From Pseudolabrys sp. FHR47 (GTDB taxonomy: Bacteria; Pseudomonadota; Alphaproteobacteria; Rhizobiales; Xanthobacteraceae), in contig NZ_CP039740.1 in the NCBI RefSeq assembly GCF_005153485.1, positions 2,421,001 to 2,485,000 on the forward strand: a DNA stretch of 64,000 bases, in the 5' to 3' direction. This document shows, in pieces, positions 15,980 through 25,297 of this stretch (its first letter is position 1; every line of letters starts with the position of its first letter). The notes beneath the pieces were generated by a model, which saw only the letters and a list, made by a program, of their open reading frames with translations, ran no database searches and was not told the DNA's origin. A program made the position numbers and the translations under genes.

Positions 15980-18556
15980 ATGGCGAGCAACGCGATGAAA
16001 ACTGATGCACTAACAGCAATGCCGATTTCGACACTCAATCGCCGCGCCTTTGACGCAATCGGTTTTCATGCTGCAGCGCAGGAACCAATCTATGGCCCTG
16101 CTGTTGGCCAGCAGATCGGGGTGAGTGAGTTTCGCGGTCGCCATGCGATGGCGTCGATTGTAGGAGGGCGCGCCGTTACGTGGCGTGACAGGGGCGGGAC
16201 GAGTTCCCGGGTGGATTCGATGCTTCAACACGTGTCGGTGTCTCATGCACGTAGCGGCTCGCACGAGCCTACGCCGCCCTCACCTGATATGATAGCGAAC
16301 TATACCCAGAATTTTCGCGATGGCCTTCGCGTGCTCAAGCGCCGCCGTGGCATCATTGCATTGACGACATTTTCATTCGTCGCTGCGGCGATGTTGTTCA
16401 TCACGTTGGTATCGCCCCGTTATACGGCGACGGCGACCGTGCTCATCGATCCCCGTCGGTCGAGTGTTGCCGAGAACGACGCCAGCCAGCAGAAGTCTTC
16501 CAACCCCACCAGCGACGAAGCGACCGTGAACAGTCAGACGGTTCTTCTGCAATCGCCTGCCGTACTACGGCGCGTGGTCGGTCAGTTGAACCTCGCCGAC
16601 GATCCGGAGTTCGGCAGGCGCACAAGCCTGTTAGCGCCCATCATGCGTCTGTTCACTCCGACGCGCCCGACGGCCGCCCAACAGGACGCCCAAGATGTCG
16701 CAGAAGCAAAGGCTGTTTCGCAATTGGGGACAAATCAGCTGAAAGTGGCGCGTGACGGAGCCACCTTCGTAATCAATATCAATGCAACCTCGGAAAGCCC
16801 GGAAAAGGCCGCCAAGATCGCCAATGCCGTGACCGAAGCCTATTTCGCAGAGCAGGTTCAGAGCAAGTTCGACACCCGCAAGATTGCCGCAAAGTGGTTC
16901 GACCAGCAGCTTCAGGCGCTTAAGACCAAGGTCCAGGAGTCCGACCGCGCCGTCGAGGAGTACCGCGCAAAGAATAACCTCACTATTACTCAAGGCGTCA
17001 CGGTCAACGACCAGCAGCTAACCGACCTTAACAACAAGCTGATCGACGCGCATGTGCAAACCGCCGAAGCACGTGCCAAATTCGAGCAAGTCGAGTCCAT
17101 TGTCGAGGCCAAGACCGACCCCGGCACGATGGAACAGGCCCTCGCATCCGATCTGATCACCCGGCTTCGCACCCAGTATGCCGACGTGGCGAAGACCCTC
17201 GCCGACGTGTCGAGCAAGTATGGGCCACAGCATCCTCTGGTCGTGAATGCCAGAGCGCAATTGAGAGAAACGAAAAAGTTGATTGACGAGGAGGTGCAGC
17301 GCATCCTCGAAAGCACTCGTCAAGCGTACAAGGTCGCCCAATCTCGCGAAGACGCGCTGACAAAGAGCCTTTCGCACCTGAAGAATGCTTCGAATGAGTC
17401 GAGCCTCGAACAAGTGCGGCTGCGCGAACTGCAGCGAGAGGCCGACGCCAACCGCACGCTCTACGAAAGTTTCCTCGCCCGCTACAAGGAAACCAGCGCG
17501 CAGGAAACTCTCGAATTGCCGGACGCGCGTCTGGTTTCAAGGGCCGATGTTCCGATCCAGCCTTCCTTCCCGAAAAGCACACTGATTCTTGCTGCGGCCG
17601 CGATGTTCGGCATCGGTTTCGGCAGCGTGCTCGCATTCCTGCTCGATAGCGCGGACCATCGCGTCAAGTCGTTACGGCACGCGGAAGAATTGACGGGCGT
17701 CCCGACATTGGCCGCAATCCCCGTCATCGGCACGCGGGAACTCTCGAACCGTGCCAACAGAGGGCGGGCGGCCCTCGAAAATTACGATCCGAATGCCGCG
17801 CAACTCCTGCCCACGGCGATGCAGCCACCGCTGATGCGCTACGTGCTTGACGAGCCAACCTCGCTATTCGCGGAGTCTGTACGCGCGGTACGGCTGGCAG
17901 TTCAGCGCGCGGGGCGGCACGGACCGGCCAAGTCTATCGTGGTAACATCCTCGATCGACGGCGAAGGCAAAACGACGCTCGCCACCAATCTCGCCCTGTC
18001 GATCGCCGCGCTCGGCCAGCGCACGATTCTGGTCGAAGGTGACCTGCGCAACCCGGAGATGAGCCGCTCGCTTTGTCCGCAGGCGAAAGTGGGAGTCGTC
18101 GAGGTCTCGCTCGGCGAGGCGCCCATCGAAAAGGCCTTGTTCATTGATCGCCCGACCGGGCTCGCGGTGCTCCCCTCGCCGCCTCGGCCGCGTGGCGCGG
18201 CCAACGACTTCGTCTTCTCCGATGCAATGCGCAATATGCTCGAGCGTCTGCGCACGCATTTCGACTACGTCGTCATCGATTCGCCGCCGCTGGTGCCGCT
18301 GGTTGACGCGCGGGCACTGGGCGAAATCGCCGACCGGGTGCTGCTGACCATCCGCTGGGATGCCACTCCGCGCGATGTCGTGGCGCAGGCGCTCGAAACA
18401 TTGGCTCTCATGGAGGGGCATCTGCTCGGCACCGTGCTGACCCGCGTCGACATGGAAAGGCTCCGCGACTACGACTACTACCGCAGCAGCTCGTACATTA
18501 CGCCGTATTCCTACCTCGGACAGCCGCGTGCCGGCGCCACGGAGTCGGCAACGTGA
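15980..18556 (+). CDS. polysaccharide co-polymerase / BY-tyrosine kinase (Wzc/ExoP type)
   Basis: A protein of about 858 residues that joins chain-length control to an autokinase. After a long N-terminal extension (about 115 residues) come a first membrane span (GIIALTTFSFVAAAMLFITLV), a periplasmic Wzz domain with coiled-coil stretches and a second span (LILAAAAMFGIGFGSVLAFLL). The kinase follows, with Walker A DGEGKTT near residue 660, A' motif LVEGDLRNPE and Walker B VVIDSPP. The C-terminus has a tyrosine cluster (DYDYYRSSSY, PYSY) for autophosphorylation. The start is uncertain: TTG 15941 and ATGs 15980, 15995 and 16019 are in frame and none has a good ribosome-binding site. Confidence 0.9.
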   Translation: MASNAMKTDALTAMPISTLNRRAFDAIGFHAAAQEPIYGPAVGQQIGVSEFRGRHAMASIVGGRAVTWRDRGGTSSRVDSMLQHVSVSHARSGSHEPTPPSPDMIANYTQNFRDGLRVLKRRRGIIALTTFSFVAAAMLFITLVSPRYTATATVLIDPRRSSVAENDASQQKSSNPTSDEATVNSQTVLLQSPAVLRRVVGQLNLADDPEFGRRTSLLAPIMRLFTPTRPTAAQQDAQDVAEAKAVSQLGTNQLKVARDGATFVININATSESPEKAAKIANAVTEAYFAEQVQSKFDTRKIAAKWFDQQLQALKTKVQESDRAVEEYRAKNNLTITQGVTVNDQQLTDLNNKLIDAHVQTAEARAKFEQVESIVEAKTDPGTMEQALASDLITRLRTQYADVAKTLADVSSKYGPQHPLVVNARAQLRETKKLIDEEVQRILESTRQAYKVAQSREDALTKSLSHLKNASNESSLEQVRLRELQREADANRTLYESFLARYKETSAQETLELPDARLVSRADVPIQPSFPKSTLILAAAAMFGIGFGSVLAFLLDSADHRVKSLRHAEELTGVPTLAAIPVIGTRELSNRANRGRAALENYDPNAAQLLPTAMQPPLMRYVLDEPTSLFAESVRAVRLAVQRAGRHGPAKSIVVTSSIDGEGKTTLATNLALSIAALGQRTILVEGDLRNPEMSRSLCPQAKVGVVEVSLGEAPIEKALFIDRPTGLAVLPSPPRPRGAANDFVFSDAMRNMLERLRTHFDYVVIDSPPLVPLVDARALGEIADRVLLTIRWDATPRDVVAQALETLALMEGHLLGTVLTRVDMERLRDYDYYRSSSYITPYSYLGQPRAGATESAT

Positions 18557-18972
18557 TGCGGCCGGCCGCAGCATCGCTCGCGACCCTGCTGCTGGCGCTC
18601 TGCACGGGCGGCGCCGAGGCGGCTAATGGATGCGCCCAAAGCCGTGATTACATTCTACAGGGCATGGCCGGCGCTCTCACCAAGCCGGCGCGGCTCTACC
18701 AAGACCTCTTCAGGGTCTGTCAGCGGACGCTTGAACTGCCCAACGTGAAAGACGCCTATGTGCTCAAAGCCGGTCTGATCGCCATCGAACCGCGGCAGAA
18801 CACAATGATGGCGGCGGCCGCCACGTTGACCCAGTTTTGCCGGCGCTTCCCGCGCGGCACCGCGCGGGTCTTCACGTCCGGCGAACAGCGCCAAGCCAGA
18901 ACCATCGGGCTGACGGTGATGATGCCTGCACTTTCGGCGAAATCGTGCCAAACCATGCGAGGTGGAGCATGA
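18556..18972 (+). CDS. small secreted four-cysteine protein of unknown function
   Basis: A 138-residue protein I do not recognise. A Sec-type signal covers about residues 1-23 (ASLATLLLALCTGGAEA). The mature part has four cysteines (26, 55, 95, 131), enough for two disulfides, and no other motif. ATG 18556 overlaps the kinase stop (TGATG), and its own stop overlaps the methyltransferase start (ATGA), so it is tightly coupled into the EPS operon. That placement suggests a periplasmic accessory role in polysaccharide assembly; this is inference only. Confidence 0.75.
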   Translation: MRPAAASLATLLLALCTGGAEAANGCAQSRDYILQGMAGALTKPARLYQDLFRVCQRTLELPNVKDAYVLKAGLIAIEPRQNTMMAAAATLTQFCRRFPRGTARVFTSGEQRQARTIGLTVMMPALSAKSCQTMRGGA

Positions 18973-19724
18973 GCACCCACTCGGATCACGCCGCGTCCTT
19001 GCCCCGCTCGAAATCACTCTTTGGACGCATCGTCAATCAGCTGGCCCCGCTGCGGCTAAGCAGGCTGGCTCGAACGGTGAAGAAACAGAAGCTGACCTAT
19101 CTGTCCGACGCCAAATTGCTGCGGCTTGATCAAGCTCTGCGACAAGCCGCGGCCGAAGACGGCGTCTTTGTTGAGTTCGGCGTAGCGCTCGGCGGCTCAG
19201 CCATCATGATCGCCAGTGCGGCCGCGACGGCACGGCGTCGCTTTTTCGGCTTCGACGTCTTCGGCCTCATTCCACCTCCGGTCTCCGGCAAGGACGACGC
19301 GAAGTCGAAGCAGCGCTACGAGGTGATCGCCAGCGGACGGGCCACGGGGATCGGCGGCGACCGCTATTACGGGTACCGCGACAATCTCTACGATGACGTC
19401 GTCAAGGCTTTCCATCGCAATGGCCTCTCCGTCGACGGACAAACGATCTCTCTGGTGAAGGGACTGTTCGAGGACACATTGCCCCGCACCGATCTCGGCC
19501 GCGTTGCCTTCTGTCATATCGATTGCGACTGGTATGACCCGGTGAAATTCTGCCTCGAGCGGATCGCACCACGCCTGACCGCTGGCGGACTTATTCTGCT
19601 CGACGACTATCACGACTATGGCGGTTGCGCGCAGGCGACCCGGGAATTCCTCAGCGCCAATCCTGCATTCGTCCTTTCGGACGGCCCGAACGTGATCCTG
19701 AAGAAGCGGCACGATGCTCACTAA
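18969..19724 (+). CDS. class I SAM-dependent methyltransferase, TylF/MycF-like
   Basis: A 251-residue enzyme. The SAM-binding loop is VEFGVALGGSA (residues about 68-78), followed by FFGFDVF. Acidic metal/substrate motifs CHIDCDWYDP and LLDDYHDYGG match TylF/MycF-type sugar O-methyltransferases, which act on hydroxyls of deoxysugars. In this locus it probably O-methylates a sugar of the exopolysaccharide. The gene overlaps its neighbours on both sides (4 bases before, 11 after). The exact target position is unknown. Confidence 0.85.
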   Translation: MSTHSDHAASLPRSKSLFGRIVNQLAPLRLSRLARTVKKQKLTYLSDAKLLRLDQALRQAAAEDGVFVEFGVALGGSAIMIASAAATARRRFFGFDVFGLIPPPVSGKDDAKSKQRYEVIASGRATGIGGDRYYGYRDNLYDDVVKAFHRNGLSVDGQTISLVKGLFEDTLPRTDLGRVAFCHIDCDWYDPVKFCLERIAPRLTAGGLILLDDYHDYGGCAQATREFLSANPAFVLSDGPNVILKKRHDAH

Positions 19725-20247
19725 CAACGCCGACACCTTGCAAACTGCACCGGCGCGGTCTCCACGCCGGCAAAGGCAACGCAGTCTCAATGCATTTGGC
19801 TGGCTGCGCCGCGCGCTGGTTCGCGCCAAGACATTTTACTATACGCGGGTGTGGGGCATGGACATCGACCCCACCGCCTCTTTCTCCTTGAGCGCCCGCT
19901 TCGACAAGACCTATCCGGCGGGCGTGCATATCGGCGCCTGGAGCTATATCGCGTTCGACGCCGCGATTCTGGCTCACGATATGACGCGCGGTCTCTATCT
20001 GCATACGCATATCGGCCGGAACTGCTTCATCGGCGCCCGCAGTATAATCCTGCCGGGCATCAAGATAGGCGACGGCAGTGTCATCGGCAGCGGCAGCGTC
20101 GTGACCAGAGACGTGCCGCCGCGGTGCGTCGTCGTCGGCAATCCCGCAAAAATCATCCGCAAGGACATCGAGGTCGGCCCCTACGGCCGCTTCAGCGACG
20201 CGGAGGCGACCAAAGCCAAGCTTGCTGCCGCCGGCGCCTTCGACTGA
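19714..20247 (+). CDS. left-handed beta-helix acyltransferase (WcaF-type O-acetyltransferase)
   Basis: A 177-residue hexapeptide-repeat protein. Imperfect [LIV]GxxxxI repeats run from about residue 70 to 150 (VHIGAWSYIAF, THIGRNCFIGARSIILPG, IKIGDGSVIGSGSVVTRDVP), closing with the family phrase VVVGNPAKII. His90 in LAHDMTRG is a likely catalytic base. It should transfer acetyl from acetyl-CoA to a sugar of the repeat unit. The start overlaps the methyltransferase end by 11 bases, so the modifying enzymes are co-translated. Confidence 0.87.
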   Translation: MLTNNADTLQTAPARSPRRQRQRSLNAFGWLRRALVRAKTFYYTRVWGMDIDPTASFSLSARFDKTYPAGVHIGAWSYIAFDAAILAHDMTRGLYLHTHIGRNCFIGARSIILPGIKIGDGSVIGSGSVVTRDVPPRCVVVGNPAKIIRKDIEVGPYGRFSDAEATKAKLAAAGAFD

Positions 20248-20258
20248 CACGAGGACCG

Positions 20259-21260
20259 ATGCGACCTCTGTTCCTGATCCAGAGCCACAAGGAGCCGGCG
20301 CAACTCGCGCGACTCGCTCGCGTGCTGCGCATGGGCTGCCCGAACTGTCAGGTTCTTGTCAGCCACGACTTCCGCGCCGCGCCGCTGCCGGCCTCGACAT
20401 TTGGCGACGATCCACATGTCCATATTATCGAAGGCAAAGGGGGGCGCGGCGACTTTGAAATTGTCGACGGCTACCTCGCCGCGCTGCGTTGGGCGCGCGA
20501 GAACATCGACTACGACTGGGTGACCAATCTCAGCGGGCAGGATTATCCTGTGTCTTCGCTCGCCGGCTTCGCCGCCGAACTGGCTGCCTCGGAACATGAT
20601 GGTTTTCTCCATCATTTTGACGCCGTGCAGCAGAACGCGGACCGAATGTCGCCGATGCGCTGGCCGCCGGGACACGGCTATGGGCGCTATTACTTCCAGT
20701 ATAGGAAGATCAAGGACAGGCCGAGCGTGATCGAACGCGTTGCGCTGAAATGGCCACGCGTGGCATTCGATCGGCTTGACGCTCCGTACCGGATCAATAC
20801 GGCCTACGGCCTGCTACTTGGACGTCGCGCCGCGGCAATCCCGTTCACCGACCGGTTCCGCTGCTACGCCGGCAGCTACTGGCACACGATTCGGCGGCGC
20901 TGTGCCGACTATCTGCTCGACTTCACCGACAGAAATCCGGGCGTTGTCGCTTACATGCGCCGCGTGCTCATCCCTGACGAAAGTTTCGTTCAGACCGTGC
21001 TGGTGAACGAACCGGAATTTCGTTTCGTCAATGACAACCGGCGCTATTACAACATGCGCGGTTCGCGGCGCGGCCATCCGCAGACACTGACCGCTGACGA
21101 CGCCCCGGCGTTTCTGGGCAAGCGATTCGTCTTCGCCCGCAAGTTCGAGGCGACGAACGGAGCGGCATTCTTTGACTGGCTCGACGACATCGCCTTGTCG
21201 CCGCACGATCGCTCTGGAGAGCAGATCACTCGGCCGGCTGCTGCCGCGCCGGCGCTCTGA
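20259..21260 (+). CDS. core-2/I-branching-type glycosyltransferase (GT14)
   Basis: A 333-residue protein starting MRPLFLIQSHKEPAQLARL, with VTNLSGQDYPV near residues 88-98 and a later tract with PDESFVQTVL. These are the marks of the Branch family (beta-1,6-N-acetylglucosaminyl/xylosyl transferases), a GT-A enzyme often without a DxD. ATG 20259 follows GAGGA. It is the last plus-strand gene of the kinase operon, and its end overlaps the convergent flippase gene by 35 bases. A branching role is inferred from the family. Confidence 0.82.
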   Translation: MRPLFLIQSHKEPAQLARLARVLRMGCPNCQVLVSHDFRAAPLPASTFGDDPHVHIIEGKGGRGDFEIVDGYLAALRWARENIDYDWVTNLSGQDYPVSSLAGFAAELAASEHDGFLHHFDAVQQNADRMSPMRWPPGHGYGRYYFQYRKIKDRPSVIERVALKWPRVAFDRLDAPYRINTAYGLLLGRRAAAIPFTDRFRCYAGSYWHTIRRRCADYLLDFTDRNPGVVAYMRRVLIPDESFVQTVLVNEPEFRFVNDNRRYYNMRGSRRGHPQTLTADDAPAFLGKRFVFARKFEATNGAAFFDWLDDIALSPHDRSGEQITRPAAAAPAL

Positions 21261-22704
21261 GCCCGCGAAGATCGCTGGCGAGGTCGCGCAGCAACCGCAA
21301 CGTGGCGCGGTCGATTACAACGAGCGCGGCAATATAGGTGACGGCCCCGGCCGCGACTTCGGCAATCAGCCGTGGCAGCGCCGCCTGCCCCTGCATCAGT
21401 ATTTCGACGCCAATCACTACAGCGGCCATCAGGGCCGCTGCCGTCAGCGAACGGATCACCGCGCCGACCTGCCGCGCCACCGGGATACCGAGATAGCGCC
21501 GGATGGCGAAGACACTCCACGGTGCGCCGACGAGGTGACGCATGACCCAGGCGACCGCAATGGCCGGCAGACCGTAGCCCGCAGTCAGCAGGGCGGCGAT
21601 GATCGAGACGGCGCAGGCAAGCGCCGCGTAGAAGACGAGACCGGCCTGCCGGCCACGCGCCCGCAGCGCCGGACCCACGAGGACGCGATTGAAGCCCACC
21701 ACCCAGCCAAGCGCCGCAACCTGCGCGACGATCACCGCCGGCTGCCATTTCGCCGAAAAGATCGTGCCGACCAGATCCGGCATGACCAGAGCGAGTCCCG
21801 TGAAGATCGGCGCGGCAACCGCGGTGATGAGGCGCGTCGCCTTGAGGAATGCATCAGCCGGGTCGCGTCCGGCCCGCTCCAGCGCCGCGAAAAACGACAG
21901 GCCGAAGCGGATCGCAAAGGTCTGCACCAGATTTGCGGTTTCGTCGATGAGCCGTTGTGCAAACTGGAAATATCCGAGAATCGTCGCGCCGTGGACGTAA
22001 CCGATCACGAGCCAGAACAGCCGCGTCATCACACCCCATAACAGGCGTTCGACGCTCAATGCCGCCCCAAACGAGATCAGCCTGCGGAACTCTTCCCAAC
22101 TGAAGCGAAAGCGGGGCCAGCGCGACATCACCGGCGCGACCGCGAACAACGTCGCGACCGAGCCAGCGAGCGTACCCAGCACCAACGACCATGCGCCGAA
22201 ATGCAAGTAGGCGAGAAGCGCCGTAGCAAAGATGGTAACGATACGCATCACTGACATGCGTAGCGTAACGACCGCGGCTCGCATTTTGCGCAGAAACAGG
22301 CCTGTCGGTACCGCAAGCAGCGCATTCACGGGCAATATCAGCGCCGCGACCTTCAGAAGCTGTGCGATCTCCGGCTCGTTGTAAAAACGTCCAACCGCGT
22401 CTGCCGCCAGATAGCAGAGCAACGCGGCGGCAACGGACAAAGTAATGACCACGGTGAAGGCCGTATCGGACGCGCGCGTATCGGCTGACTTCGCGCCGAC
22501 CACGGCCTCGGTCATCCCGGCCTGTGCGAGAATCTCGATCGTACCCACGATAGCAAGCGCAACCGTGGCTTGACCGATTTCGGCCGGCGTGAGCAGCCAG
22601 GCCAGCGTGAAGACGAGTGCAAGACCGGCAAGCCCGTTGAGAACGCTCTCGGCGACGCTCCATGGCACCGCGCGAACCACTTGTGTTCTCAGGCGTTTCG
22701 ACAC
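21226..22704 (-). CDS. oligosaccharide flippase (Wzx, MOP superfamily)
   Basis: A 492-residue polytopic membrane protein with 12-14 hydrophobic segments beginning at VPWSVAESVLNGLAGLALVFTLAWLL. The N-terminal phrase LTPAEIGQATVALAIVGTIEILAQAGM is typical of polysaccharide exporters of this superfamily. It should move the lipid-linked repeat unit across the inner membrane. The GTG at 22704 is chosen because it follows the pyruvyltransferase stop by 13 bases; an upstream ATG in the same frame would overlap that gene. Confidence 0.88.
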   Translation of the reverse strand: MSKRLRTQVVRAVPWSVAESVLNGLAGLALVFTLAWLLTPAEIGQATVALAIVGTIEILAQAGMTEAVVGAKSADTRASDTAFTVVITLSVAAALLCYLAADAVGRFYNEPEIAQLLKVAALILPVNALLAVPTGLFLRKMRAAVVTLRMSVMRIVTIFATALLAYLHFGAWSLVLGTLAGSVATLFAVAPVMSRWPRFRFSWEEFRRLISFGAALSVERLLWGVMTRLFWLVIGYVHGATILGYFQFAQRLIDETANLVQTFAIRFGLSFFAALERAGRDPADAFLKATRLITAVAAPIFTGLALVMPDLVGTIFSAKWQPAVIVAQVAALGWVVGFNRVLVGPALRARGRQAGLVFYAALACAVSIIAALLTAGYGLPAIAVAWVMRHLVGAPWSVFAIRRYLGIPVARQVGAVIRSLTAAALMAAVVIGVEILMQGQAALPRLIAEVAAGAVTYIAALVVIDRATLRLLRDLASDLRGLRAPARQQPAE

Positions 22705-22717
22705 GTCTGGGCCTGCC

Positions 22718-23719
22718 CTATTCTGCCGCCGAAAGCGTGCGCTCCGTGCCGATCCGGTCGGACCCGTCGAGCCATAGGCCCGCATAACGCTGCAGCTTGC
22801 CGTAACTGCCCTCGCGATAGCGAACCTGCTTGTTCATCAACGCGGCGAGGATCATGCCGTGCAGCCGGTCCGTATCGATGACGGCATAGGGCCGAAAGCG
22901 CGCCACAGCGCGCGCCACCAGGCCGTCGCGATAGAGGCGCCACAGGGCGTAGTTCGGCACCCAATGGCGCAGTGGATTGTCGATGGTCTGCCATTTTCGC
23001 AGCGCTCGCAGCGTGACCCGCGAGATGCCACCGTTGAGTTCGTCCCAGTCGAACTGCGTGGCATCGGCGGCGTTGCGGCTTTCGCGGTCGCGCCGGCGAA
23101 CGACGAGCGTCCCGGATTCGGGGCCGGCCACCGCAAGTTCCGGCCGCCCCCAGAGCTGATGCGCCATATCTGGCATCAGTTCGCCGCCGACACCCGCCTC
23201 ACGAAGGAACGTGAGCGATTCACGATCGCGGACGAAAATGTGGAGCTGCCGGTGGGCGGACAGAATTCGCGCCGAGCGTTCCGGCTGCACGGCATTGTCG
23301 AAATGAATAGTCTGCGGCAGGACGACAATCGGCGTGCCGGGGTAGCGCGAGATGATCAATTCGCGAAACATCTGGAATTGCGGCCAGATATCGCCGAAAT
23401 TGCCGCCGCCATGGAGAACGATCGCGCAGCCGCCCCTCACCAGCGCGTCGAGATCGCGCACCGATGGTTTCAGCACAAGCGATGCCTCATCGTCGCGACC
23501 ACGCCTTGTGAAATCGTGCATGCTGAAGCGGCCGAGGACGGCGTATTTGTAGTCCTCAAGGAACACATCGGCGCCCTGATGGATCAGGAGATCGCCGACA
23601 TTGTTGTGAACCGGGTAATCGAGATAGACGATCGGTCGCGAAGGCGGCAAGACCGCCGTTATGCCGCCAAGCCGCTGCTTGAGGCTGTGCATCAGCGACA
23701 TATGAGGTCTCGGTTCCAT
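22718..23719 (-). CDS. polysaccharide pyruvyl transferase family protein
   Basis: A 333-residue member of the PssK/CsaB-type ketal-pyruvyl transferases (PF04230). It shows VHNNVGDLLIHQGA near residues 38-51, VLHGGGNFGDIWP near 100-112, VVLPQTIHF and the C-terminal DRLHGMILAALM containing the conserved His. It likely adds pyruvate ketals from PEP to the exopolysaccharide, giving it negative charge. It is upstream of and close to the flippase gene on the minus strand. ATG 23719 is the first start; ATG 23701 is possible. Confidence 0.87.
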   Translation of the reverse strand: MEPRPHMSLMHSLKQRLGGITAVLPPSRPIVYLDYPVHNNVGDLLIHQGADVFLEDYKYAVLGRFSMHDFTRRGRDDEASLVLKPSVRDLDALVRGGCAIVLHGGGNFGDIWPQFQMFRELIISRYPGTPIVVLPQTIHFDNAVQPERSARILSAHRQLHIFVRDRESLTFLREAGVGGELMPDMAHQLWGRPELAVAGPESGTLVVRRRDRESRNAADATQFDWDELNGGISRVTLRALRKWQTIDNPLRHWVPNYALWRLYRDGLVARAVARFRPYAVIDTDRLHGMILAALMNKQVRYREGSYGKLQRYAGLWLDGSDRIGTERTLSAAE

Positions 23720-23866
23720 GGCCTATGTCGACATCGATCAATGTTCATCGCGAAAGATGTCCCGCAATCTGGTCACAGTGATGGCGTAGCGTGACTATAC
23801 GGGTGGAACTTTGCCGTGCTCATTAATTCAGCAGACCTCTGACACCGAGACCCAGGTGCCGCTCCG

Positions 23867-25297
23867 ATGACGTCGACCAGACCTGGCATTGTCTACTTCG
23901 TCCTGCCTTTCGGTCTGCTTTGCGCCGCGGCGGCGGTTGCGGCGATGCCGCTTGTGGAAGACGACATGACCGCGCTCGGCCTGCTGGCGTTGACCCCGGC
24001 TGCGCTGATCGGATTTTACGCCGTCGCGCAGGGCGCGCTCGGCGAGCGCCACTTTGGCGCAGTCATGGCGGTGGTCTATATTTTTGTTGCCGCGGCAATC
24101 TTCCGCATTCGCGACTACGACGACAAGAGCATCGATTTTCAGGTGGCAGGAAAACTCGGCTCGTTCGCGATGATCCTCGCCACCACCGCGCTGTTCTACA
24201 GTTTCGCAATCGGCCGCCTGCGCTTTCCGCGCCTGTTCTTTGTTTGGTTGGCCTTCTTTGCCGCGCTGATGGGCTGCGCGCTCTATGCGGTCAAGGTCCC
24301 GTTCGCGCTGACCTGCGCACTACTGTTTCTGACCTGCTATCTCTATGCGATCTACCTGTCGGTGTGGCTGTCCCGGCGCGTAGCGGTGCAGGTGATGATG
24401 TGCGCGGCGCTCCTGCTCTGTGCCGGCTCGATCTTCGTCTACTTCGCCATTCCGTCGATCGGCGTCATGCAGGCTTGGACGGCGGAAGGCGGCTTCGGTG
24501 AGATCGGTCGCATGAAGGGCCTGACCGGCTCCGCCAATGGCATCGGATTCATAGCCGCGTTCGGCGCAGCCATGGCGATTCTCTATTATCGCTCGCTGGA
24601 CGTTTTCGGCCGCTCGGTCGCGCTGGCGCTCATTCCGAGCGCGCTGATCTGTCTCGTGCTCAGCAACAACAGAAGTTCAATGATGGCGCTCGCCGCAGCT
24701 TTGTGGGTCGGATACGTATTCCGCAGAAATGCGGCTCCAAAGATACTGCTGACCGTCACGATCGGCATGGTCGTCGCGGCGGCGCTGGTTTTCTTCTCCG
24801 ATGAAATTTTCGCGCTGCTGTCGCGTTCGGGCCGCGCCGAGGAAATCACCAGCGCCACCGGTCGTTCCGCGATCTGGTCGGTGGTGCTTGATATGTGGGC
24901 GGAAAGGCCATTCACCGGTTACGGGTACACGTCGGCACTGGCGATCCTGCCGCTCGACCCGCGGCTGTTCCACGTCGCGGCGCACGCACACAATATGTAT
25001 CTCGAGCTGCTGTTCGCTGGCGGCATCGCCCTGCTCGCGCTTTTCCTCTATGCGCTCTGGCAGACGTTCCGGCAGGCGCACCGGCTGGGTGCGGTTAACG
25101 AAGCAGCGCTGCTGGTCTTTTTCATGCTGCGAGGGATGACCGAAGCGACGCCTTTCAGTGGCATGGTTGGCTACGCCAGCATCGCCTTCGCGCTGACGCT
25201 CGCGCTTGTCATCGCGCCGCTGGTGCAGCCCCGTGTTGCCGCCGCGCGCCTCAACGTACCGGGGCCCGCTCCAATGCCGCGAGAATTGTATCCCTGA
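23867..25297 (+). CDS. O-antigen ligase/polymerase family protein (Wzy-like)
   Basis: A 476-residue integral membrane protein with roughly 11-12 spans. The large periplasmic loop contains GRSAIWSVVLDMWAERPFTGYGY and HAHNMYLELLFAGG, the conserved O-antigen ligase (Wzy_C/PF04932) features, including the His-rich patch AAHAHN. It is probably the polymerase of this Wzx/Wzy system. It faces away from the pyruvyltransferase across a 147-base gap. Its last 47 bases overlap the convergent glycanase gene. Confidence 0.85.
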   Translation: MTSTRPGIVYFVLPFGLLCAAAAVAAMPLVEDDMTALGLLALTPAALIGFYAVAQGALGERHFGAVMAVVYIFVAAAIFRIRDYDDKSIDFQVAGKLGSFAMILATTALFYSFAIGRLRFPRLFFVWLAFFAALMGCALYAVKVPFALTCALLFLTCYLYAIYLSVWLSRRVAVQVMMCAALLLCAGSIFVYFAIPSIGVMQAWTAEGGFGEIGRMKGLTGSANGIGFIAAFGAAMAILYYRSLDVFGRSVALALIPSALICLVLSNNRSSMMALAAALWVGYVFRRNAAPKILLTVTIGMVVAAALVFFSDEIFALLSRSGRAEEITSATGRSAIWSVVLDMWAERPFTGYGYTSALAILPLDPRLFHVAAHAHNMYLELLFAGGIALLALFLYALWQTFRQAHRLGAVNEAALLVFFMLRGMTEATPFSGMVGYASIAFALTLALVIAPLVQPRVAAARLNVPGPAPMPRELYP

